In this document: piece after piece, positions 1 to 9,356 of the stretch
Layout: every line of letters starts with the position of its first letter
Numbering within the stretch: position 1 is the first letter of the stretch
NCBI GenBank assembly: GCA_007695125.1
Contig: REEJ01000171.1
Span: forward strand, 1 to 49,175
DNA: 49,175 bases
From: Trueperaceae bacterium
GTDB lineage: Bacteria > Deinococcota > Deinococci > Deinococcales > Trueperaceae
Direction: 5' to 3'
The notes under the pieces: generated by a model
Databases searched by the model: none
The model's input: only the letters and a program-made list of their open reading frames with translations
Told to the model about the DNA's origin: nothing
Position numbers and translations under genes: made by a program

Positions 1-391
1 CCAGCACGGCCTCTTCGTCGACCACGAGTCCGATCGAGACGCAGAAGCCCGGGTAACCGCGCACGAAGTTGTGGGTGCCGTCGATCGGGTCGATCACCCA
101 GGTTGGAGCGCCGGGCTCGGCCTCGTCCAGCCCCTCTTCCCCGACGAAACCGACCTCCGGCGCCGCCTCGCGCAAGGCGACCACGAGGCGTCGTTGAACC
201 TCGGCGTCGGCGAAGGTGACCATGTCGCCGGGGCTGGTCTTGGTCGTCTGGCCCAGGTCGCCGTCGCCGGCGCTGGCCTGCGCGGCGAAGGCGGTCGCCC
301 AGCGCCCCAGCGCGCGGGCGTGTGCGCCCGCGACGTCCTTGAGTGCGAGGAGGCGCTCGGTGTCGAACGTGCGGTCGGGGGTGTCGCTCAT
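1..391 (-). CDS. Inositol monophosphatase family protein (C-terminal part runs off the window)
   Basis: Minus-strand reading from ATG at 391: MSDTPDRTFDTERLL...SPGDMVTFADAEVQRRL...FVGEEG...PTWVIDPIDGTHNFVRGYPGFCVSIGLV; GEE and DPIDGTxNF motifs of the IMPase family. Confidence 0.9.
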   Translation of the reverse strand, partial: MSDTPDRTFDTERLLALKDVAGAHARALGRWATAFAAQASAGDGDLGQTTKTSPGDMVTFADAEVQRRLVVALREAAPEVGFVGEEGLDEAEPGAPTWVIDPIDGTHNFVRGYPGFCVSIGLVVDEEAVL

Positions 392-429
392 CGTTCGAGC
401 GTACGACGCGTGAGCCTGGCGCACGGCCG

Positions 430-1839
430 TCAGCGGCTGGGCGCCAGGCTCCAGGCCTCGCATCGCACGACGCGCGCCTCTCCCCCGACGGCCGTCAGCG
501 CCACGCGATCGACCGCAGGCCCCTCGGGGTAGACGCGGGTGGTGAGCGCATGGCGGTCGTCGGCGATCAGCTCGAGCACCGAGCTGTCGAGGTAGAGGTG
601 CATCTCGACGCGCTCGAGCGGCTCGCCGGGCAGGCCCAGCGGAGCGCTGTCGACGGCGTACTCGGCGCCGTGCGGGCCCTTCGCGTGGCGCGTGTCGACG
701 ATCAAGCGCTTCGTCCGCCAGGCGATGAGCACGTCGGTGTGTTCGGCCTCGCTGTGCTGCAGACGCAGGCCGGATACGGCCGCGGTGCCGCGCTCGAGCG
801 TCAAGCGGAGCTCGAGGGCCGAACCCCCGACGTCGAGCTCGACGCGGTCGCGCACGTCGACGGCGTCGAGCCGCGCGGGCTCGCCGGTTCGCAACGCCGT
901 CAGTTCCGGTACGAAACGCTGTCGCACCTCGTCGTCCTCGAACGTGAGGACCCGTGGCAGCGACATCACGCCCGCCCACGTGCCGTTCGCGCCTTCGACG
1001 GAGCGTTGCTCCTGGAGCCACCCCCACATCAACCGACGTCCGCGGTCGTCTTCCGTCGTCAGCGGGGCGTAGAAGCAGCGGTAGCCCCAATCCAGGCGCT
1101 GCCTCCGCTCGGGGTGGAAGCGCCGGTCGCGATACGTGCCGATGAGCACGTTCGGGTAGGTGAGCTCGGACCGTTGCCAGCGCGATACCAGCAGCAGGTG
1201 CGCGCCACCTACGGTGACGAAGTTGGGACACTCCCAGATCTGTCCAGTGTCGTCGCACACCGGCTCGGCGTGCTCGGGGACGAAGGGGTGCAGGTACGTC
1301 CAGGTGCGCAGGTCGCCGCTGCGGTAGAGCAGGGCCTGCCCGACGCCGCCCAGCGACGTCCCGACCAGCGCATACCAGGCGTCGCTCTCACGCCACACGA
1401 AGGGGTCGCGGTACGCCTCGAGCGTGTGTTCGTACAGCGACTCGGGCACGCGCGCGACGGGATTGTCGCCCAGTTTGCGCCAGCGGACCAGGTCGTCGGA
1501 GCCGAGGGCGACGGAGGTGGCTTGCACGCCGTCGCGCACGCCGGTGTAGAGGATCGTCGGCGTGCCGGCATCGATCACCAGGCAACCCGACCAGCAACCG
1601 CCATCGTCTGCCGGCGGCATGTCGGGCGTGATGGCGACCGGGAGGTGCTCCCAGTGGACCAGGTCGTCGCTGACCGCGTGGCCCCAGTGCGGAGGCGCCC
1701 AGCGCGGCGCCAGCGGGTTGTGCTGGTAGAAGACGTGGTAGCGACCGCGCCACTGGACGACGCCGTTCGGGTCGTTCATCCAGCCGGACGCTGGCTGCAG
1801 GTGATAGCGCGGACGGTGGCGATCGGAGACGAGGCTCAC
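430..1839 (-). CDS. Glycoside hydrolase family 32 (beta-fructosidase / sucrose-6-phosphate hydrolase type)
   Basis: WMNDPNGVVQWRGRYHVFYQHNP, YRDPFVW and WECPNFV motifs; GTG start at 1839 overlaps the upstream permease stop (GTGA). Confidence 0.93.
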   Translation of the reverse strand: MSLVSDRHRPRYHLQPASGWMNDPNGVVQWRGRYHVFYQHNPLAPRWAPPHWGHAVSDDLVHWEHLPVAITPDMPPADDGGCWSGCLVIDAGTPTILYTGVRDGVQATSVALGSDDLVRWRKLGDNPVARVPESLYEHTLEAYRDPFVWRESDAWYALVGTSLGGVGQALLYRSGDLRTWTYLHPFVPEHAEPVCDDTGQIWECPNFVTVGGAHLLLVSRWQRSELTYPNVLIGTYRDRRFHPERRQRLDWGYRCFYAPLTTEDDRGRRLMWGWLQEQRSVEGANGTWAGVMSLPRVLTFEDDEVRQRFVPELTALRTGEPARLDAVDVRDRVELDVGGSALELRLTLERGTAAVSGLRLQHSEAEHTDVLIAWRTKRLIVDTRHAKGPHGAEYAVDSAPLGLPGEPLERVEMHLYLDSSVLELIADDRHALTTRVYPEGPAVDRVALTAVGGEARVVRCEAWSLAPSR

Positions 1840-2720
1840 CCCTTGACCCCCGAGGCGGCGATCGACTCGATGAAGGCGCGCTGCAGCAGCAGGTAGAACA
1901 CCAGCACCGGGATGGTGATGAGCGACAGGTAGGCCATCACCTCGCCCCAGGCGACGTTGAGCTGGAAGAAGTACTGCAAGCCCACCATCACCGGACGGTA
2001 CGTCTCGCCTTGCGCGACCATGAGCGGCCAGAGGTACATGTTGTACATCGCCAGGAACTTCAGGATCGCGGCGGTGGCGAAGACCGGCCCCGACAGCGGC
2101 ACGATCACACGCAGGTAGACCTGCCACCACGAGGCGCCGTCGATACGAGCGGCCTCGATGATCTCGTCCGGGAGGTCCTTGAAGAACTGCACGAACAGGA
2201 AGATCGAGAGCGCGTCGGCGATGAACGGCACGATCTGGACGCGGTAGCTGTTGAGCCAGCCGAAGGTCAGACCGTCGGGGCCGAGCCACGGCAGCGCGTT
2301 GACCATCATCAAGAGCGGTACCGCGATGGTCTCGAACGGCACGATGAGGGTCGCGATGACGACGGAGAGGACGATCGCACGGCCGCGCCAGCGCAGCTTC
2401 GCGAAGGCGAAGCCGGCGAGCGAATTGAGGAAGAGCCCGAACATCACCGTGAGACCGGTGACGAGCACACTGTTGTACACGAAGCGACCGATCGGTGCTC
2501 GCTTGAAAGCGGCGACGTAGTTGTCCAGCGAGATGTCGCCGACGGGCAAGAAGGCACGGAGCGAACCGGTGTCGCGCAGGAGCTGCAGGTCGGGCTTGAG
2601 CGACGAGACGACCATGAACACGACCGGGAACACGAAGACCAGCGCGACCGCGATCAGCAGAGCGTAGCGCCAGGCCACGCGGTAGCGCTCGTTGCGGGCA
2701 CCGACCATGCGCCCACTCAT
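1836..2720 (-). CDS. Carbohydrate ABC transporter permease (MalG-like)
   Basis: Six-TM permease with EAARIDGASWWQVYLRVIVPLSGP EAA-loop motif. Confidence 0.93.
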   Translation of the reverse strand: MSGRMVGARNERYRVAWRYALLIAVALVFVFPVVFMVVSSLKPDLQLLRDTGSLRAFLPVGDISLDNYVAAFKRAPIGRFVYNSVLVTGLTVMFGLFLNSLAGFAFAKLRWRGRAIVLSVVIATLIVPFETIAVPLLMMVNALPWLGPDGLTFGWLNSYRVQIVPFIADALSIFLFVQFFKDLPDEIIEAARIDGASWWQVYLRVIVPLSGPVFATAAILKFLAMYNMYLWPLMVAQGETYRPVMVGLQYFFQLNVAWGEVMAYLSLITIPVLVFYLLLQRAFIESIAASGVKG

Positions 2721-3853
2721 CGCGCGCGCTCCCGGGTCACGTAGCGCTGCAGCAGCGACACGGAGAGCACCAGCAGGAACAGCACGACCGAGATGGCTGA
2801 GCCGCCCGCGATGTCCTGGCGCTCGAAGCCGCGCTGCACCGCCTGGAAGACGATCGATTGGGTCGCATCACGCGGCCCACCGCGTGTCATGACATCGATC
2901 TGCGCGAAGAGCGCGAAGGCCTGCATGGTGATCACCACGAGGATCAGCACGGCCGTGTTGCGCAAACCCGGCCAGGTGACGTGTCGGAACTTCTGCAAGG
3001 CGCTGGCGCCCTCGACCGACGCCGCCTCGTACAGCACACCTGGGATGGTCTGGAGACCGGACAACCAGATCACCATGTGGAAGCCGACGGCCTGCCAGAT
3101 CGACATGGCCATGATGGCGCCGAGCGCGGTGTTCGGGTTGCCGAGCCAGTCGACCGGCGTGAAGGCGCCGAAGGTGAGCCCCGTGAGCATGGAGTTGAGC
3201 AACCCGCCCGGGCTGTAGATGAAGCGCCACAGCAACGACACGACGACGATCGAGATGACGACGGGCATGAAATAGATGGTGCGGAAGATGTTGACGCCCC
3301 GCAGACGCTGGTTGATCATCAGCGCCAGCATCAACGCCAAGGTGGCTTGTGTCGGAGCGACGACGAGCACGAAGAGCATGGTGTTGCGTAGCGCGCGCAT
3401 GAACACCACGTCGCTGGCGAGGAGGTAGAGCCGTCGCTCACCGAGTTGCCAGGAGGCGAGCTCGCGCAGGCCGTCGAACTGCGGGTAGTCGGGGTTGCGG
3501 CGGGTGATGTCGCGCAACACCGGATAGACGGGTGCGCCGGTGTCGTCGCGGAGCGTGGCGCCGGACTCGGGATCGGTGAGCGGCGCCATCATGAAGGGCC
3601 TGACGGTGAGCAGCTGGGTGAAGTTGCGGGTGCCGACGAACGCCGTCGGGTTGGGCGACACGAGGCGCTGGTTGGTGAACGCCATGACGAACGCCAAGGC
3701 GAAGGGGGTGATCAGGAAGGCCACCAGCAGGATGACCGCGGGCGCGGCCATCGCCAGACCGGCCGCCTCCTCACCGCGGCGGCCCGGGCCCAGACCGCTC
3801 GCCGCGGCTTGCCGAACGAGCTCCGGGACGGGCTTCACCGGGATCCTGTGCAT
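2717..3853 (-). CDS. Carbohydrate ABC transporter permease (MalF-like)
   Basis: YEAASVEGASALQKFRHVTWPGLRNT EAA-loop motif; internal ATG at 3853 preferred over the 3910 start. Confidence 0.92.
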   Translation of the reverse strand: MHRIPVKPVPELVRQAAASGLGPGRRGEEAAGLAMAAPAVILLVAFLITPFALAFVMAFTNQRLVSPNPTAFVGTRNFTQLLTVRPFMMAPLTDPESGATLRDDTGAPVYPVLRDITRRNPDYPQFDGLRELASWQLGERRLYLLASDVVFMRALRNTMLFVLVVAPTQATLALMLALMINQRLRGVNIFRTIYFMPVVISIVVVSLLWRFIYSPGGLLNSMLTGLTFGAFTPVDWLGNPNTALGAIMAMSIWQAVGFHMVIWLSGLQTIPGVLYEAASVEGASALQKFRHVTWPGLRNTAVLILVVITMQAFALFAQIDVMTRGGPRDATQSIVFQAVQRGFERQDIAGGSAISVVLFLLVLSVSLLQRYVTRERAR

Positions 3854-3878
3854 CGCGCTCTCGGTCTCCTCTCGCTCG

Positions 3879-3906
3879 GGTGTGGCCCCCGCTGGGGGGC
3901 CACACC
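3879..3906 (-). other. Perfect 12-bp-stem intercistronic hairpin between binding-protein and permease genes
   Basis: GGTGTGGCCCCC-gctg-GGGGGCCACACC, fully complementary arms. Confidence 0.9.
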
Positions 3907-3958
3907 GCACACGAAGGTGTCGCGGGCGTGCGGACGCGCGCCGCGAGCCGAACTCAGC

Positions 3959-5221
3959 TCAGAAGCCGTAGCCGTCGTTGTTGGCGATGTCGCGCTCGAT
4001 CTCGTCGACGGCCGCGTCGAGCGCGTCCTGCACGTCGGCGCCGTTGGCGATGTCGGCCAGCGCCTTCTCGAAGGTCAGCGCGATGCCCACGTACGCCGGG
4101 GTCGGCGGGCGGATCAGCGACTGCTGGTTGCTCAGCTCGTAGAACACCTCGAGCGGTCCGCCCTCACCGTAGTTCTGGGTCATGGCGGCGGCGGAGACGG
4201 TCGACGGGACGAGGCCGATGCCGTCGCTGAAGGCGGCGAGGTACTCGTCTTGCAGGGCGAACTCGATGAAGGCGTTGGCGCCCTCGGGGTGCTGGGTGGT
4301 CGCCGAGACGCCGAACTGCCAGGAAGCGCCGCCGATCTTGGGACCGTGGCCGAAGTCGGGCGCCGGCAGGAAGAGGAGGTCGTCGCCGAAGGCCTCGAGG
4401 GCGGGGATGGCGGCCCAGTTGCCGTTCCACTGCAGCGCGTAACGCCCGTCGAGGAAGCCGGTCTCGCGATCGGCGTCGTCCTGCGACGTGCCTGGGGTCA
4501 GGCCGCGCGTGAAGAGGCTCTGCCACCAGTTGCCGAAGGCCACGGCCTCGGGGCCGTTCAGGACCCCTTCGGCGGTGAGGAAGGTGCTGCGGTCGATCAG
4601 GTCGCCACCGAAGCTCTGCAGGAAGGGCGAGAAGGCGTAGGGGTACCACTCTCCGGTCCACGCCATGCCGACGTCGAACGCGTAGTCGAACTCGCCGGTC
4701 GCGTCGAGCGTCTCGAGGATGGCGTCGAACTCCTCGAACGTCCAGGGCGCGTCGAGGCTGGGGATGCGGATGTCGTTCGCTTCGAGCACCGAGCGCCGGG
4801 CGTAGATCGCGATCGCCGCGTCCCACAGGCCCACCGAGTAGACCTCGCCCTGCCACTCGCCGATCACGCTGGGCAGGAAGCCATCGAGCACACCGTCCGA
4901 CAGGCTCAACGGTTGCATGTAGTTGGCCCAGGCCCAGTTGGGCATCACGGGACCGTCGACGTCGAGGATGTCGGGCAGGTTGCCGGCGAGCGCGGCGGAG
5001 ACGACCGAGGGGTTGTAGGCGAGTTGGGGGAACTCCTCGAGCGTGACGCGCCAGTCGTCTTGCGCGGCGTTGAAGTCGTCGATGATCTGGACGATGATCG
5101 CTCGCTCGACCTCGTTGCCGGCGCCGTGGTACCAGAGGCTCAGGGTGGTCTGCGCGAACACGACGCCGCTCAGTGCGAGGGCGGCGAGCAGCGCTGTGAG
5201 GGACCGCTTCGTCGTTGTCAT
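3959..5221 (-). CDS. Extracellular sugar-binding protein of ABC transporter
   Basis: Signal peptide MTTTKRSLTALLAALALSGVVFAQTTLSLWYHG; family-1 SBP features (LQWNGNWA, DVQDALDAA near C-terminus). Confidence 0.92.
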   Translation of the reverse strand: MTTTKRSLTALLAALALSGVVFAQTTLSLWYHGAGNEVERAIIVQIIDDFNAAQDDWRVTLEEFPQLAYNPSVVSAALAGNLPDILDVDGPVMPNWAWANYMQPLSLSDGVLDGFLPSVIGEWQGEVYSVGLWDAAIAIYARRSVLEANDIRIPSLDAPWTFEEFDAILETLDATGEFDYAFDVGMAWTGEWYPYAFSPFLQSFGGDLIDRSTFLTAEGVLNGPEAVAFGNWWQSLFTRGLTPGTSQDDADRETGFLDGRYALQWNGNWAAIPALEAFGDDLLFLPAPDFGHGPKIGGASWQFGVSATTQHPEGANAFIEFALQDEYLAAFSDGIGLVPSTVSAAAMTQNYGEGGPLEVFYELSNQQSLIRPPTPAYVGIALTFEKALADIANGADVQDALDAAVDEIERDIANNDGYGF

Positions 5222-5248
5222 GATGATTCCTCTCCGTTCTTTCGTAGC

Positions 5249-5272
5249 GATGCCGGCCAGCTGGCGGGCATC
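5249..5272 (-). other. Inverted repeat between lacI and the SBP gene
   Basis: gatgccGgccagctggcGggcatc; symmetrical with a single G/G mismatch pair. Confidence 0.7.
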
Positions 5273-5335
5273 GGGGCGACGGACCGAGGTGCTTTGGACC
5301 GTGTCGGACTCGAGCCATCAATCGGGTGCGTCCAG

Positions 5336-6385
5336 TCAGGACTCCTCTCCGGCGTCGCTCGCAGGCGCGCGTCCCACGGAGCCACGCTCGACGATCGGGC
5401 ACGGTAGGCGCCGCTGGGGTGGCGGACGATCCTCGCCCCAGGGTGCGGTCAGGAGGTGGTCGATGGCCCAGCGGCCCATGGCCGCGTGCGGCAGTGCCAT
5501 CGTCGTCAGGGCCGGGCGCAGGGCGTCGGCGATGTAGTGCTGGTCGTCGAACCCGACCACCGACACGTCACCGGGGACGCTGAGACCCACCTCGGTGAAC
5601 GCGAAGTAGGCGCCCATCGCCATGCGGTCGGTGCCGAAGAAGTACGCCGTGGGAGGGTCGTCGGCGTCGAGCAGGTCGTGCGCCCAGCGGTAGCCGCTGT
5701 CGGCGTTGCCCGACCCCTCCCGAACGAGCGCCTCGTCGAAGGGCACTCCGGCCTCGGCGAGTGCTTCCTTGTAGCCCTCGAGGCGCCCCACGGCTGCGGG
5801 GTAGCCGGTCGAGAGGACGTCGTTGGTGACCATGGCGATGCGTCGGTGTCCCTCCTCGAGCAGCCGCTCGGTGGCCTCGCGGCCGCCGCGCACCTCGTCG
5901 GGCACGACCGACGCGAAGTCCCGGTTGGGCGTGAAGCAGTCCACGAGCACGGTCGGGACTTCATGCAGCGCCTTCGGGACGTGGACCTCGTGGTGGAACA
6001 TGGCGGCGTAGACGATGCCCTCGACGCCGCGCTCGATCAGGTTGGCGACGGCCTGCTCGCGCACCCGGTCGTCACCGTCGGCGTCGATCACCATGAGCAT
6101 GCGATCGGCCTGACGGGCACGCGCCTGGGCGCCCTTGATGAGATCGTGCGCGAACGGCGTGGTGGTGACCTGATCGGTGAGGAACCCGAAGAGCTGGGAG
6201 CGCCCAGTGCGGATGTGGCGAGCGGCGAAGGTGGGACGGTAGCCGAGCTGCTCCATGACGGACTCGACCTTGGCCCGCGTCGCCTCGGCCACGTTGGGCC
6301 GCTCGTTCAGGACGCGCGAGACAGTCCCGACGCCGACGCCTGCGGCCTTGGCGATGTCGTGTATCGACGGCTTCTTCACTGCCAC
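5336..6385 (-). CDS. LacI family transcriptional regulator
   Basis: KKPSIHDIAKAAGVGVGTVSRVLNERPNVAEATRAKVESVMEQLGYRP HTH; periplasmic-binding-like C-terminus. Exact start may be GTG 6385 or 6379. Confidence 0.95.
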   Translation of the reverse strand: MAVKKPSIHDIAKAAGVGVGTVSRVLNERPNVAEATRAKVESVMEQLGYRPTFAARHIRTGRSQLFGFLTDQVTTTPFAHDLIKGAQARARQADRMLMVIDADGDDRVREQAVANLIERGVEGIVYAAMFHHEVHVPKALHEVPTVLVDCFTPNRDFASVVPDEVRGGREATERLLEEGHRRIAMVTNDVLSTGYPAAVGRLEGYKEALAEAGVPFDEALVREGSGNADSGYRWAHDLLDADDPPTAYFFGTDRMAMGAYFAFTEVGLSVPGDVSVVGFDDQHYIADALRPALTTMALPHAAMGRWAIDHLLTAPWGEDRPPPQRRLPCPIVERGSVGRAPASDAGEES

Positions 6386-6404
6386 GTCAGGTTGCCCTTC
6401 CTGG

Positions 6405-6433
6405 TGGAACCGATTCCAGTGGAACTGATTCCA
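6405..6433 (-). promoter_or_regulatory. Tandem LacI-type operators
   Basis: TGGAACCGATTCCA (6405-6418) and TGGAACTGATTCCA (6420-6433) directly downstream of the predicted lacI -10 box. Confidence 0.8.
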
Positions 6434-6435
6434 AA

Positions 6436-6465
6436 AGCGTAGGGGACATCCTGGCGATCTGTCAA
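6436..6465 (-). promoter_or_regulatory. Promoter of lacI/ABC/GH32 operon
   Basis: Minus strand TTGACA (6460-6465), 18-bp spacer, TACGCT (6436-6441). Confidence 0.75.
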
Positions 6466-6613
6466 GACCGACCTAGGTGCGCCGCATGCGCGCAGCGCAC
6501 GACCAACGCCGTCGGCGGCGTGGTCATCCGCCGGCGGTCCGGGCGTGGCATGATGCCACAACCCACACGCGTGCACGGCCCGCTAGCGGCGCCGTCACGA
6601 GGCGAGGAGCGGC

Positions 6614-7561
6614 ATGGGCATCGGATCGTGCGACCACACCATCCACGAGCACCAGCACCACCACGTGTGGGACCTGGCGCAGCCGCCGGCGCTCGAGGTC
6701 GACGACGGCGCGAGCGTCGAGTTCGACACCACCGACGCGTCGGGAGGTCAGCTCGGGCCCAGCTCGAGCGCGGCCGACCTCGCGAACGTCGATTTCGCCC
6801 GCGTGAACCCTGTGACCGGTCCCGTCTACGTGCTCGGCGCGCGGCCCGGCGACGTGCTCGAGGTCGAGGTGCTCGAGCTCGCCATGAGCGGCTGGGGTTG
6901 GACCGCGCTCATCCCCGGCTTCGGCCTGCTGGCAGAGCAGTACACCGAGCCCTGGCTCAAGCACTGGGACCTGACGCCCGGCGCCCGGACCGCTGCGTTC
7001 GCAGACAGCATCGACGTGCCGATCGCGCCGTTCCCAGGCACCATCGGCCTCGCGCCGCCGACGCCCGGACCCCACCCCACCGTGCCACCGCACGCCTGGG
7101 GCGGCAACCTCGACACCAAGCACCTCACGGCCGGGACGAAGCTCTACTTGCCCGTCGGCGTCGAGGGCGCGCTCTTCTCGGTCGGCGATACCCATGCCGC
7201 ACAGGGCGACGGCGAGGTGTGCGGCACCGCGATCGAGTCACGCATGCGCATCGCGCTGCGCTTCCGGCTGCGCCGCGATCTGCGCCTGCGCTTCCCCGCC
7301 TTCGAGACCTTCGGAGCCGCTCCCGGCGACCGCGCCACCAGCGGCTCGTTCGTGACCACCGGGGTCGGTCCGGACCTGATGGGCGCCGCTCGCGACGCCG
7401 TGTCGGGGATGATCGATCGCCTGATGGCCACCACGCGCTTGGACGCCGACGAGGCCTACGCGCTGTGCAGCGTCGCGGTCGACATTCGCGTCCACGAGGT
7501 GGTCGACGCACCGAACTGGGTGGTCGGCGCGTGGTTACCGCACGGCGTCGTGCGCGGCTGA
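6614..7561 (+). CDS. Acetamidase/formamidase family protein
   Basis: NPVTGPVYVLGARPGDVLEVEVLEL, HAWGGNLDTKHLTAGTKLYLPVGVEGALFSVGDTHAAQGDGEVCGTAIE family motifs; RBS gaggag upstream. Confidence 0.93.
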   Translation: MGIGSCDHTIHEHQHHHVWDLAQPPALEVDDGASVEFDTTDASGGQLGPSSSAADLANVDFARVNPVTGPVYVLGARPGDVLEVEVLELAMSGWGWTALIPGFGLLAEQYTEPWLKHWDLTPGARTAAFADSIDVPIAPFPGTIGLAPPTPGPHPTVPPHAWGGNLDTKHLTAGTKLYLPVGVEGALFSVGDTHAAQGDGEVCGTAIESRMRIALRFRLRRDLRLRFPAFETFGAAPGDRATSGSFVTTGVGPDLMGAARDAVSGMIDRLMATTRLDADEAYALCSVAVDIRVHEVVDAPNWVVGAWLPHGVVRG

Positions 7562-8152
7562 CGCCTCGACCCGTTGCGGAGTCGGCACCAGGCCGAGCCT
7601 GAGGTAGGTCCGCACCAAAGCGTCGGCAACCGTGGTCAGCGCCGCGGCTTCGTGCGCGCCGAACACCCGATGGCGTCGGACCGCATCGAGCCCGACGAAG
7701 CCGATGCAGGTCGGCCCGTCCATCATCGGCACGCTCGTGAGGCTCTTGATGCCCTGCGGTTCGAGCGTGTGCCGCACGCCGCTGTCGGGCGGCAACGCGA
7801 AGACGTCGACGACCTCCATGGCCTCGCCAGCCCGGTGGCGCGCCACCCATTCCGGTACCAGATGCAGCGGGAACGCCTGTAGGATCGCGATCTGCGGCTC
7901 CACGGCTGCGGCGCACCACTCGTGCGTGTTGTGGCACAGACCGGCGGCGAAGTCGTAGCTGAACGCGTACGCGCGGTCTGCGCCGACCGCGCTCCCGAGG
8001 GCCTCGAGCACCACGTCGACGGCGCCGTCGAGACCATCGCCATCGACCTTGTCGAGCCGACCCACGGCGATGCCGAGCGCCGTAGCGAGCGCCCCATCGA
8101 CGGACGCGGGGGGCTCCGGAGGAGCGGTGTCGGCCGCTCCCCTCTCAATCAT
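7535..8152 (-). CDS. GAF domain-containing protein
   Basis: VDVVLEALGSAVGADRAYAFSYDF...SLTSVPMMDGPTCIGFVGLDAVR...FGAHEAAALTTVADAL. Confidence 0.8.
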   Translation of the reverse strand: MIERGAADTAPPEPPASVDGALATALGIAVGRLDKVDGDGLDGAVDVVLEALGSAVGADRAYAFSYDFAAGLCHNTHEWCAAAVEPQIAILQAFPLHLVPEWVARHRAGEAMEVVDVFALPPDSGVRHTLEPQGIKSLTSVPMMDGPTCIGFVGLDAVRRHRVFGAHEAAALTTVADALVRTYLRLGLVPTPQRVEASAAHDAVR

Positions 8153-8250
8153 GCCCAGACCGCCGCATCTGTTCGCGCACCATTTCCGCAGCGTACCGCT
8201 GCGCGTTGCGCCGCGGAGCGACGGATGCACACCAGGCGCGGCCACGGGGG

Positions 8251-9171
8251 TCAGGTGGCGGTCGCGGCCCCTTCGCGCACCCACGCGCCCACCACGTCGG
8301 CCACGCGTGTCGAACCCACCCACGTAGCGCGCTCGGGTTCGTCCTCGGGGTCGCCGCCGCGCTCGATCTCGTGCATCGAGAGGTCGAGCAGCGCGTGCAG
8401 ACCCGGATGCAGGGCCCGTGTCGCACCCCGCAACACCTTCACCACGCCGACGGGAAGGTGTTGGCGCCGTGCCTGCACGCCGAGCTCCGCCTCGACGAGC
8501 TCCAACGCCTCACGACGGCTGAGGTGGTCGCGGCCGCGGACCTCGCGGACGGTACCGAGGGTGGCGTCGTCGTCCAGGCAGCGCACCACGTCGTCGGCGA
8601 CGTCGTCCGCCGAGACCCAGTTGATGCGCTCCTCGCCGGCTCCGAAGAACGGCACCGGCTTCCCGGCGCGCACGGGGGCGCCGAGCAGGACGAGGGCGTG
8701 GTTCTCCGGGAACACGCTCGGACGGATCACCGTCCACGGCGCGCCGCTGGCCTCGAGATGACGCTCCGTCGCGCGCTTGACGCGCCCGAAGGCGGTGGCC
8801 TCCGAGGCGGCACCGGCGGCGGAGAGGTAGACGACCTGCCGCACACCCGCCGCCGCGGCCGCATCGATCAGCCTCCGCGCACCCACGCCATCGACGGCCA
8901 TGGGCGTGTTGCGCCGCGACGGCGGCACCAGCCCATGCGCGGCGATGACGAGGCGTTCGGCGCCCGCCAGCGCACCCTCCTCCCACCCGGTTTCCAGCAG
9001 GTCGCCTCGGACGACCTCGGCACCGCGAGCCGCGGCAGCGACGAGGCGATCGGGGTCACGCGACACCGCGCGCACGCTCGAACCGTCGTCGAGCACGCGC
9101 TGGACGACGCGGCTGCCGAGGACCCCGGAGGCGCCTACGATCACCACCACGGCGGCGCCTCCCGCGGACAC
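8251..9171 (-). CDS. NAD(P)-binding / NmrA-like sugar-epimerase family protein
   Basis: VVVIVGASGVLGSRVVQRVLDDGSSVRAVSRDPDRL Rossmann start; WTVIRPSVFPEN. Confidence 0.88.
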   Translation of the reverse strand: MSAGGAAVVVIVGASGVLGSRVVQRVLDDGSSVRAVSRDPDRLVAAAARGAEVVRGDLLETGWEEGALAGAERLVIAAHGLVPPSRRNTPMAVDGVGARRLIDAAAAAGVRQVVYLSAAGAASEATAFGRVKRATERHLEASGAPWTVIRPSVFPENHALVLLGAPVRAGKPVPFFGAGEERINWVSADDVADDVVRCLDDDATLGTVREVRGRDHLSRREALELVEAELGVQARRQHLPVGVVKVLRGATRALHPGLHALLDLSMHEIERGGDPEDEPERATWVGSTRVADVVGAWVREGAATAT

Positions 9172-9342
9172 GGACGACGGGGATCGGATGGGGTCATGGT
9201 TTCACCTCCTGGGCCGCGCTCGTCCCGGGCTGCGGTGCATCGAGGCAACCCGGGACGAACGCCGTGACGGTGTGAGGCACGATAGAGCATCGTCATCGAC
9301 GCGCGCCACATCGGCGCACCGACCCGCCACAGCGCAACGCGA

Positions 9343-9348
9343 TAGGCT
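9343..9348 (+). promoter_or_regulatory. -10 box for a leaderless mRNA
   Basis: TAGGCT followed by 8 nt, then ATG 9357; no Shine-Dalgarno seen. Confidence 0.5.
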
Positions 9349-9356
9349 CGGCGTCG

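Noticed and set aside
343-1896. Long plus-strand ORF of 517 aa
   Set aside because: Antisense to well-supported GH32; an artefact of high-GC third-position bias with low-complexity Arg/Ala/Val-rich translation.
3446-5407. 653-aa plus-strand ORF
   Set aside because: Antisense to the ABC permease and SBP genes, whose family motifs are clear.
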